Assembly (NCBI GenBank): GCA_021203665.1
Contig: JAJQAT010000015.1
Location: forward strand, 1 to 9,048
Length of the DNA stretch: 9,048 nucleotides
Reading direction: 5' to 3'
Source: Bacillota bacterium
Lineage (GTDB): Bacteria > Bacillota > Clostridia > UBA1381
The notes beneath the pieces were generated by a model. That model did not search any database. It was not told where the DNA came from and worked only from the letters and a program-made list of their open reading frames with translations. This document shows, one piece after another, positions 1 through 4,800 of this stretch. How positions within the stretch are numbered: position 1 is the first letter of the stretch; each line of letters opens with the position of its first letter. Made by a program: the position numbers and the translations under genes.

Positions 1-14
1 CTGTCACTGCAAAG

Positions 15-55
15 AAAAAGCGGTATATCGCAAAACCCGCGATATACCGCTTTTT
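15..55. terminator. Strong bidirectional Rho-independent terminator at the end of the BMC operon
   Basis: Two perfectly complementary 17-base arms (15-31 and 39-55) enclose a 7-base loop (AAAACCC on the plus strand). The stem core GCGGTATATCGC is flanked by five A on the left arm and five T on the right arm, so either strand gives a hairpin followed by a U tract. On the minus strand it lies about 110 bases after the stop codon of the last gene (pduT, 163), the expected place for the end of the operon. It could equally stop a convergent gene arriving from beyond the left edge; that gene is not visible here. Confidence 0.93.
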
Positions 56-162
56 ATACCTTGTTTGACAGCCTCCCGTAAAATTTGTTGTTATACTGTC
101 TTACGGTAGGCGCCCTTCGGCGCCCCCCCCTCAGCCGGTTTATACCAACCGACCCATAGTTC
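56..162 (-). other. Structured 3' untranslated region after pduT
   Basis: This 107-base stretch between the pduT stop and the terminator has no credible coding frame. It contains three small inverted repeats: CCGTAA/TTACGG (76-81 with 101-106), GGCGCC/GGCGCC (109-114 with 119-124, 4-base loop), and CGGTT/AACCG (136-140 with 147-151). A run of eight C (123-130) follows the second hairpin. It is probably a 3' UTR whose hairpins may protect the message from exonucleases. That role is inferred only from the structure. Confidence 0.45.
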
Positions 163-708
163 TTACAGTACCGCTTCCCACAATTCGGGATGCGGATTCG
201 CTATAACCTCCGTGTTAATAAGCACGCCCTGTTCGGCGGCGATTCTCGCGCCCGCCTCAACGCCTGCCTTAACATCGGCAACATCGCCCGTCATGGAAAC
301 AAAGCATTTGCCCGCCATACCGCGCGCGACGCGAACCTCTATAAGCTCAATATCGCCCGACTTAACAGCCGCGTCGGCAGCCTCTATCGCGCTTGCCGCC
401 GTGAATGTTTCGACAATTCCGAACGCTTTCTTTTCCTTAACGTCCGCCGTTCCGCATATAGCCTCGAACACATTTTCGCCGAGATTACCTATTACAAATT
501 TATCAATAAGCGCGTCCTCCGCGATAAGCTCCGCTCTGTCAACCGCCGCGTGTATAGCCGAAAGCTCGCCGCCCACTATCGTGACGAACTTGCCCGGACA
601 TACCGAGCCGGAGCTGATAAGCGTAACTCCCGCGCTTTTGAGCATTTCATCTGTTACAACAACGCCCTTAGATACGTTTTTTACTTCAACTAATCCTATA
701 GAATTCAT
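163..708 (-). CDS. pduT: BMC-T shell protein PduT, probable [4Fe-4S]-binding electron-relay trimer
   Basis: A shell protein of 181 residues with two BMC domains in tandem (about 1-90 and 95-180), which form a trimeric pseudohexamer. The first domain starts SIGLVEV and the second AFGIVET. The pore loop of the first domain reads SVCPGKF with Cys37. In PduT of the propanediol compartments the equivalent cysteine (Cys38) holds a [4Fe-4S] cluster at the trimer pore, so the same is likely here. The second domain's pore loop, GMAGKCF, carries another cysteine, C135. The gene lies 13 bases after pduS, the usual partner, which supports electron transfer through the shell from PduS. The start is the ATG at 708; its ribosome site (GGGTGATGG) is weak, so translation may be coupled to pduS. 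It is the last gene of the operon. Confidence 0.93.
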   Translation of the reverse strand: MNSIGLVEVKNVSKGVVVTDEMLKSAGVTLISSGSVCPGKFVTIVGGELSAIHAAVDRAELIAEDALIDKFVIGNLGENVFEAICGTADVKEKKAFGIVETFTAASAIEAADAAVKSGDIELIEVRVARGMAGKCFVSMTGDVADVKAGVEAGARIAAEQGVLINTEVIANPHPELWEAVL

Positions 709-721
709 TATCCATCACCCG

Positions 722-2056
722 CTATCTTTCAATAATAACAAATCTGTCTGTAACCGCTTTGACAGTGCCGTTAATGCTCGCGTGCATCGTGGTGCCCAAA
801 TCCTCATACGCGGTTCTCGCGACAACATCGCCCGCGCTTACCTTATCGCCGGCGCTGACCGTCGCCGAGGCAGGCTTGCCAACGTGCTGCTTAAGCTCTA
901 TGTATACTTCCTTCGGCTCGAAATCCATATACCTTCTTTCAACGCGCGGTTTAACGTACTTTCTTATTCCGAGTCTGTCAATAAGCACGGACGAGGATAC
1001 AAGTCTTGACGCTCTTTCGGGTCTTACCTTTTCGGGAGCTATGTTATTTTGACGTTTCAAGCCGTGCTTTGCAAGCGAACCCTTGACCTCCATTGAAATC
1101 TTCTGCGGGTCAAGCATCTGCTGACAAGCGATTACCGTACAGACACCGCAGCCGCAGCACAAAGCCGACTGCAAAAAGCTTTCCGCGTCCGTAACCTCGC
1201 TGTGCGACGCCGCGCGGACTGTCTTATGAACATTTATATTATATCCGAGCAGGTTTCTCGGGCACATATCGGAGCACATTGTACAGTTACAGCACGCCGC
1301 CGACGCACGCTTAAGCGTCATCGACATAGGCATTTTTTTACGCTGAATAATCGAATGAGTAACAGGGAAAATAAGAAGTCCCTTTGTTGTTTTTGTAACC
1401 GTGTCATTCTCGAGGTCCACAAGCTTGCCCATCATAGGTCCGCCGTTTATAACCTCCTTGCCTTCAAGGTCGCCGTAACCCGCCGCCTCAAGCAATTCCT
1501 TTATTTTCATTCCGACCGGAGCCTTTATTGTAATATCTTCCTTTGTGTCGCCGCCGATTGTGATATACTTCTGCGTAACCGGCTCGCCCTTGGTAATTGC
1601 GCAGTGGATATTGTAAACCGTTTCCACGTTTATAACCATTACGCCCACCATTACGGGAATAGCGCCCTCGGGAATTATTTTTCCGGTTGTTTCATATGTA
1701 AGAACGACCTCGTCGCCCGCCGGATAAATATCGGGAATTTCTTTGATTTTCACCCTTGTGCCGCTGAGCGACGCTGCAATTTTATCGTCAAGAAGATGCA
1801 TATTCTTGCCCTTGATGCCGATAATAGCCTCATCGGCGCCCAATGTGTCGATAAGAATATTAAGCGTGTCAACAAGCGCCTGAAGATGATGCTCCAAAAT
1901 ATGATGGTCAACCATCATAAGAGGCTCACATTCAGCCGCGTTTACTATAATCTGTTTTACCTTATCCGAAAATTTTCTGTGAGTAGGAAATCCGGCGCCG
2001 CCCGCGCCGACTATACCTGCGTCATATACTATTTTCTGTAGCTCATCAAATGTCAT
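722..2056 (-). CDS. pduS: PduS-type RnfC-like Fe-S flavoprotein, NADH-linked electron transfer
   Basis: A 444-residue protein of the RnfC/Nqo1-like family. Near the N-terminus are the glycine-rich segment GAGGAGFPTH (17-26) and NAAECEP (39-45), typical of the NADH/flavin-binding fold. An SLBB-like region follows (about 160-215). Two ferredoxin-type clusters come next: C255, C258, C261, C265-Pro, and C300, C303, C306, C311. The second has four rather than three residues before its last cysteine. The C-terminus (about 385-440) looks like a lipoyl/barrel-sandwich domain. PduS was described in B12-dependent compartments as a cobalamin reductase. With no B12 enzyme in this window, a role in reoxidising NADH or passing electrons through PduT seems more likely, but this is inference. 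The ATG at 2056 has a GGAGG 10 bases upstream. A 191-base gap precedes it, the longest in the operon. Confidence 0.92.
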   Translation of the reverse strand: MTFDELQKIVYDAGIVGAGGAGFPTHRKFSDKVKQIIVNAAECEPLMMVDHHILEHHLQALVDTLNILIDTLGADEAIIGIKGKNMHLLDDKIAASLSGTRVKIKEIPDIYPAGDEVVLTYETTGKIIPEGAIPVMVGVMVINVETVYNIHCAITKGEPVTQKYITIGGDTKEDITIKAPVGMKIKELLEAAGYGDLEGKEVINGGPMMGKLVDLENDTVTKTTKGLLIFPVTHSIIQRKKMPMSMTLKRASAACCNCTMCSDMCPRNLLGYNINVHKTVRAASHSEVTDAESFLQSALCCGCGVCTVIACQQMLDPQKISMEVKGSLAKHGLKRQNNIAPEKVRPERASRLVSSSVLIDRLGIRKYVKPRVERRYMDFEPKEVYIELKQHVGKPASATVSAGDKVSAGDVVARTAYEDLGTTMHASINGTVKAVTDRFVIIER

Positions 2057-2247
2057 TTTGCGTTTTCCTCCCCAAAGAGTTTTTGTGTGGGTAAAAATTT
2101 GCGATACAGAAGCGGACTTTTCCTATCAATACAAAAATTACAAAAGGAAAAATCCGTCATTGGGAATTTCGGCGAAACGCCACGCGCCGAAAACCTACAG
2201 CGTCCGTGTCCTTCGGGATGCGAACGCCGCTGCGCCGCATAAATTCA
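2057..2247 (-). other. 191-base intergenic region with three predicted hairpins before pduS
   Basis: No credible gene is seen in either strand. Three inverted repeats lie in series. The first is a 12-base-pair stem (2113-2124 with 2145-2156, 20-base loop) whose single imperfect position is a G-U pair in minus-strand RNA and a C-A mismatch on the plus strand. The second is an 8-base-pair perfect stem TTTCGGCG/CGCCGAAA (2167-2174 with 2185-2192). The third is a stem at 2200-2206 with 2221-2227, with an inner CC/GG stem capped by UUCG (plus strand) or CGAA (minus strand). None is followed by a U run in the minus direction, so they do not look like terminators. They may tune pduS-pduT expression or mark an RNA processing point. 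Confidence 0.5.
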
Positions 2248-2508
2248 TCAGCATTGTTTTTCGTCAAGTATCCCCACAATAGCCGCGTCAACGGGTGAAT
2301 CGGGTTTTGCGAGCGCGACGCGCGCGCTTGAGCCTGTGGTTATAATAACATCCTCGCCCATACCCGCGCCGACGGCGTCAACCGCGACAAGAAACTTATC
2401 GACAAGCTGTCTGTTCTCGATACATTGCACAAGCATAAACTTATATCCCACCAAGCCTTCAAGCTTATGCGTTGAAACAACACTTCCGTATACTCTGCCA
2501 ATAATCAT
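2248..2508 (-). CDS. eutN: BMC-P pentameric vertex protein (EutN/PduN/CcmL family)
   Basis: An 86-residue protein, the normal length for this family. It starts MIIGRVYGSVVSTHKLEGL followed by VGYKFMLVQ, the classic opening of EutN/CcmL/PduN proteins, and contains the family's DAVGAGMGEDVIITTGSSAR segment in the middle. Such proteins form pentamers that close the twelve vertices of the polyhedral shell. One vertex gene is enough to close a shell, and this is the only one seen. The ATG at 2508 has an AGGA about nine bases upstream, and the gene begins 36 bases after pduL. It ends KQC, a C-terminal cysteine of unknown meaning. Confidence 0.93.
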   Translation of the reverse strand: MIIGRVYGSVVSTHKLEGLVGYKFMLVQCIENRQLVDKFLVAVDAVGAGMGEDVIITTGSSARVALAKPDSPVDAAIVGILDEKQC

Positions 2509-2522
2509 ATTATCAATCCTTT

Positions 2523-2541
2523 TATTGAGTGAAACTCAATA
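2523..2541 (-). promoter_or_regulatory. Perfect 8-bp hairpin between pduL and eutN
   Basis: The arms TATTGAGT (2523-2530) and ACTCAATA (2534-2541) pair perfectly around a 3-base loop (GAA on the plus strand). The hairpin sits directly after the pduL stop (2545-2547) and just before the AGGA ribosome site of eutN. It has no U tract, so it is not a normal terminator. It could modulate ribosome entry at eutN and help keep the vertex protein scarce relative to the hexamers. That role is inferred. Confidence 0.5.
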
Positions 2542-2544
2542 TGG

Positions 2545-3183
2545 TTATTTTTCTAAAATCATAACTCTGTCGCCTGTTTTGATAGCGCAGGCATTTGCGT
2601 CATCGGTATCGATGTGCATTTCCGTGTTAAAGTCTTCTCTCACTCTGACCTGCACGTTAAAGAAACGCGTCGGCTTAGAGTTCTGGATTTCAACATCAAC
2701 AATGTCGTTATCCTTAATTCCGTACTTCTCCGCGTCTGCCGGAGTCATATGTATATGTCTGTTCGCAATAATGCAGCATTCATTCAAGAATACACTGCCC
2801 TTGGGTCCCACCAATGCCATCGGCGCGCTGCCCTTAAGCTCGCCCGAGGGACGTACCGGAGGACTGACCTTTAATTTAAAGGTGTCCGTTCTGGAAATTT
2901 CCACCTGTGACTGCTTTCTTACGGGACCGAGCACGCGCACTCCCTCGATTGTGCGGAGTGACGGACTTACCAGAGTTACGCATTCCTCCGCGGCAAACTG
3001 GTCGCCCATAAGCATCTTCTTCGGCGTAAGCTCGTGACCCTTGCCGAAAAGCGTTTCCAAATCCTCTTGTGATAAATGCACGTGTCTTGCGGACACGCCA
3101 ACCTTTATGCCGTTGCTCTCTTCCTTTTGCTTAAGTATGCTCACAACAGCGTTAGCAATTATATCCTGCAAATTGTTGTCCAT
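2545..3183 (-). CDS. pduL: PduL-type phosphotransacylase (phosphate propanoyltransferase)
   Basis: This enzyme transfers the acyl group of propionyl-CoA to phosphate, releasing CoA inside the compartment and giving propionyl-phosphate for ATP formation. The 212-residue protein shows the PduL hallmarks: SARHVHLS (31-38) and NRHIHMTP (141-148), whose histidines H34, H36, H143 and H145 with H190 (EMH) match the di-zinc site, plus GPVRKQSQVEIS (86-97) and RPSGELKG (111-118) in between. The first 20 residues (DNNLQDIIANAVVSILKQK) form an amphipathic helix of the encapsulation-peptide type. A longer in-frame start (TTG at 3249) exists, but that extension runs through a stable hairpin. The ATG at 3183 has an AGGAGG (3193-3198) at nine bases and gives the usual family N-terminus. 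Confidence 0.95.
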   Translation of the reverse strand: MDNNLQDIIANAVVSILKQKEESNGIKVGVSARHVHLSQEDLETLFGKGHELTPKKMLMGDQFAAEECVTLVSPSLRTIEGVRVLGPVRKQSQVEISRTDTFKLKVSPPVRPSGELKGSAPMALVGPKGSVFLNECCIIANRHIHMTPADAEKYGIKDNDIVDVEIQNSKPTRFFNVQVRVREDFNTEMHIDTDDANACAIKTGDRVMILEK

Positions 3184-3192
3184 TTCCTTTTT

Positions 3193-3198
3193 CCTCCT
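3193..3198 (-). promoter_or_regulatory. Ribosome binding site fixing the pduL start
   Basis: AGGAGG on the minus strand lies nine bases before the ATG at 3183. It places the start 22 codons inside the longest open frame and leaves the encapsulation-peptide-like helix at the very N-terminus. Confidence 0.85.
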
Positions 3199-3211
3199 AA
3201 TAACTGAGGTC

Positions 3212-3255
3212 TTTCCTTTTGTGTGCGGGAGAAATATCCTCCCGCACAAAGGAAA
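3212..3255 (-). promoter_or_regulatory. Long stable hairpin in the pduL leader
   Basis: TGTGCGGGAG (3222-3231) pairs perfectly with CTCCCGCACA (3239-3248) around a 7-base loop. The stem continues after a 3-base bulge as TTTCCTT (3212-3218) with AAGGAAA (3249-3255), giving about 17 pairs. No U tract follows on either strand, so it is not a usual terminator. It sits in the 139-base gap between a shell gene and pduL, about 14 bases upstream of the pduL ribosome site. A role as an mRNA processing or stability element that separates highly expressed shell genes from pduL is plausible but unproven. The rest of the gap (3256-3322) is AT-rich with no clear promoter. Confidence 0.65.
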
Positions 3256-3322
3256 TAATTTTATTTAGTAAATTTTCTTATGTATTAACATTAAGATGCG
3301 TTTTTGCCGTGGTATTAAATGC

Positions 3323-3598
3323 TTATATAGCCGGCAAAATCTTTTCAACGTCGTTGTGCGGACGCGGAATTACGTGAACCGATACAAGCTCGCCAAGTCT
3401 TGAGCCTGCCGCTGCGCCTGCGTCTGTAGCCGCCTGAACGGCGCCAACGTCGCCTCTTACCATAACCGTTACAAGACCCGAACCGATTCTCTCTGTTCCG
3501 ATAAGTGTAACATTTGCTGCTTTAACCATTGCGTCCGCCGCCTCGATTGCCGCAACAAGACCTCTTGTTTCTACCATACCTAATGCTTCTACTGCCAT
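3323..3598 (-). CDS. BMC-H hexameric shell protein (PduA/PduJ/EutM-like)
   Basis: A canonical single-domain shell protein of 91 residues. It starts MAVEALGMVETRG, continues with a typical first helix (AAIEAADAMVKAANV), and ends PRPHNDVEKILPAI. The pore loop is RIGSG (37-41), matching the PduA/EutM pore that lets small polar substrates through. It would form flat hexamers as a bulk facet component. It is a close paralog of the protein at 4144-4413, differing for example by Arg instead of Lys before the pore motif. The start is the ATG at 3598 with an AGGAGG eight bases upstream. Which of PduA or PduJ it matches cannot be told without alignment. Confidence 0.94.
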   Translation of the reverse strand: MAVEALGMVETRGLVAAIEAADAMVKAANVTLIGTERIGSGLVTVMVRGDVGAVQAATDAGAAAGSRLGELVSVHVIPRPHNDVEKILPAI

Positions 3599-3623
3599 TT
3601 TATTTTCCTCCTATTTTTTTCTT

Positions 3624-3641
3624 GGGCTTTGCCCTTTTTTT
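3624..3641. other. Short GGGC/GCCC hairpin flanked by A/T runs between shell genes
   Basis: GGGC (3624-3627) and GCCC (3631-3634) enclose a 3-base loop, followed on the plus strand by seven T (3635-3641) and preceded by another T run. In the plus direction this looks like a minimal intrinsic terminator. In the minus direction it is a small hairpin between A runs in the leader of the shell gene at 3323-3598. The 4-bp stem is short, so function is doubtful. The rest of the 85-base gap (3599-3683) holds only the ribosome site and a weak GAAA-loop hairpin followed by five T on the minus strand. Confidence 0.3.
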
Positions 3642-3683
3642 ACTTGATTTATTTATCTAAAAACGCTTTCGCGCATTCAGAAC

Positions 3684-4124
3684 TTAATTGGTTGTTTTCT
3701 TGGGACGTCCGCGTCTTCTCGGCGCCGGCTTTTCCTCCGGCTGCTCCGCGTTTTTCGCGGCTGTCTCGGCAGGCTTTTTATCCTGCTTCGGAGCGTTTAC
3801 CGCTCCTACGTGCGTTCCCGCAAACTCCGAGTTGGGTTCCTTTTCCTCCTCGTCAAGATGCAAAAACTTTAAAATTTCCTTGTGAGGTCTTGCTATAACC
3901 TGCGACGCTTTAAGGCACTCGCACCTCTTGGCTCTTGCCACGCCCGCGTCAACCGACGCCTGCACGGAGGTAAGCTCGCCTCTCACGACTATCGTAACCA
4001 GCCTGCCGCCCAGCTTTCTTTCTGTGGCAACAAACTCAACCTCCGCCGCTTTAAGCATATCGTCCAGCATTATAATCGCGTTTCCCAACGCGCTGACCTC
4101 AACCAAACCCAATGAATATTCCAT
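3684..4124 (-). CDS. BMC-H shell protein with a charged C-terminal tail ending in an AT-hook-like motif
   Basis: A 146-residue protein. Residues 1-90 are a BMC-H domain (YSLGLVEVSALGNAIIMLDD at the start, VIARPHKEILKFL at the end). The pore loop is KLGGRL (37-42) instead of KIGSGL, which puts an arginine near the pore. A pair of cysteines (RCEC, 68-70) lies in the second half of the domain. The tail (91-146) begins acidic (DEEEKE), becomes rich in Lys, Ala, Pro and Gln, and ends PRRRGRPKK (135-143), matching the AT-hook core RGRP with flanking basic residues. Tailed BMC-H proteins such as PduK and EutK are known, and the EutK tail has a helix-turn-helix-like fold. The tail may bind nucleic acid, cargo or other shell parts; this is not established. 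A TTG directly before the chosen ATG (4124) is also in frame; AGGAGG lies nine bases before the ATG. Confidence 0.9.
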   Translation of the reverse strand: MEYSLGLVEVSALGNAIIMLDDMLKAAEVEFVATERKLGGRLVTIVVRGELTSVQASVDAGVARAKRCECLKASQVIARPHKEILKFLHLDEEEKEPNSEFAGTHVGAVNAPKQDKKPAETAAKNAEQPEEKPAPRRRGRPKKTTN

Positions 4125-4143
4125 CAATCTCTACCTCCTCTTT

Positions 4144-4413
4144 TTAAATTGAAGGCAGGATTTTGGCGACGTCATCGTGCGGACGCGGTATAACATTAAC
4201 CGCGTAAACCTCGCCTATTTCCTTTGCCACCGCTTCGCCGGCATCAACAGCCGCCTTTACGGCGTCAACCTCACCCATTATCACTACATTTACAAGTCCC
4301 GAACCGATTTTCTCGGTTCCGACAAGAACCACATCGGCGGCCTTTGTCATAGCGTCGGAGGCCTCAATCGCACCGGTCAGACTTCTTGTTTCAATAAATC
4401 CAAGCGCTTGCAT
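4144..4413 (-). CDS. BMC-H hexameric shell protein (PduA/EutM-like)
   Basis: An 89-residue canonical BMC-H protein starting MQALGFIETRSLTGAIEASD and ending PRPHDDVAKILPSI. The pore loop KIGSGL (35-40) is identical to that of PduA. It is expected to be a major facet hexamer and metabolite pore. The gene starts 12 bases after the previous shell gene, and the upstream stop codon overlaps the ribosome site (TAAGGAGGAGG), so translation of the two is probably coupled. It is a paralog of the protein at 3323-3598, and together they look like a PduA/PduJ-type pair. Confidence 0.95.
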   Translation of the reverse strand: MQALGFIETRSLTGAIEASDAMTKAADVVLVGTEKIGSGLVNVVIMGEVDAVKAAVDAGEAVAKEIGEVYAVNVIPRPHDDVAKILPSI

Positions 4414-4425
4414 ATTTCCTCCTCC

Positions 4426-4767
4426 TTACGCGTTATTCGGTATATGTCCGACCTTATCCCTGCCCACGCTTACGCGTAAAGCCATTTTTTGAGCGTCGTC
4501 GGTCGGACGCGCTATAACGTATTTGTTTATAAGTCCCGAAACGCTCTCCGCCGCTTTTGCCGCGGCTTCAACTCCCGCCTCGACAGCCGATACGCTGCCC
4601 TGTATTTTTACCGCCATGATAAGCGGCACCTCTACGCTGTCGGCGTTCGCCGGTTTGTTTGAATCAATCGCGATAACCTTTACGTCCGCCGCCTTTGCAG
4701 CCGCGTCCGCCGCGGTAATCGCCGAAACAAATCCGAACATTTCGATAATTCCTATTGCGTCATTCAT
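4426..4767 (-). CDS. Divergent BMC-H shell protein with a rewritten pore loop
   Basis: A 113-residue BMC-domain protein. The first strand and helix (AIGIIEMFGFVSAITAADAA, then AKAADVKVIAI) and the second helix (SAVEAGVEAAAKAAE) are typical. Where the usual pore motif KIGSG would sit, it has a longer segment, DSNKPANADSVEVP (35-48), with no GSG. The C-terminus runs about 20 residues past the usual end and finishes VGHIPNNA. The domain is not circularly permuted, so it is not of the PduU/EutS kind. Similar DxNKPAN-type loops occur, from memory, in shell proteins of glycyl-radical compartments, but I could not check this. It may form a pore with different selectivity. The start is the ATG at 4767, with a modest GAAGGGA ribosome site very close upstream. 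Confidence 0.88.
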   Translation of the reverse strand: MNDAIGIIEMFGFVSAITAADAAAKAADVKVIAIDSNKPANADSVEVPLIMAVKIQGSVSAVEAGVEAAAKAAESVSGLINKYVIARPTDDAQKMALRVSVGRDKVGHIPNNA

Positions 4768-4800
4768 ATTCCCTTCAACCCTTTCCTGAATTTATGAGGA

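Noticed and set aside
65..97. Plus-strand promoter-like pair TTGACA (65-70) and TATACT (92-97)
   Set aside because: The spacer is 21 bases, well over the usual 17, and it would point into the 3' end of the convergent operon with no plus-strand gene to serve.
212..1009. Long plus-strand open frame opposite pduT and pduS
   Set aside because: It is low-complexity in Ser/Ala/Thr, lacks recognisable motifs, and mirrors two well-supported minus-strand genes, so it is an antisense shadow.
2058..2282. Plus-strand open frame of 74 codons covering the pduS-eutN gap
   Set aside because: No recognisable motif, no good ribosome site, it overlaps eutN on the other strand, and the region is better explained by hairpins.
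3184..3249. N-terminal extension of PduL from the TTG at 3249
   Set aside because: The extra 22 codons run through a long hairpin and lack the family's sequence; the ATG at 3183 has an AGGAGG at normal spacing.
3323..4767. Tandem shell genes as a recent DNA duplication or repeat array
   Set aside because: The four proteins are paralogous, but the two most alike still differ at many residues and I see no long identical DNA stretches, so an old duplication is more likely than a recent repeat.
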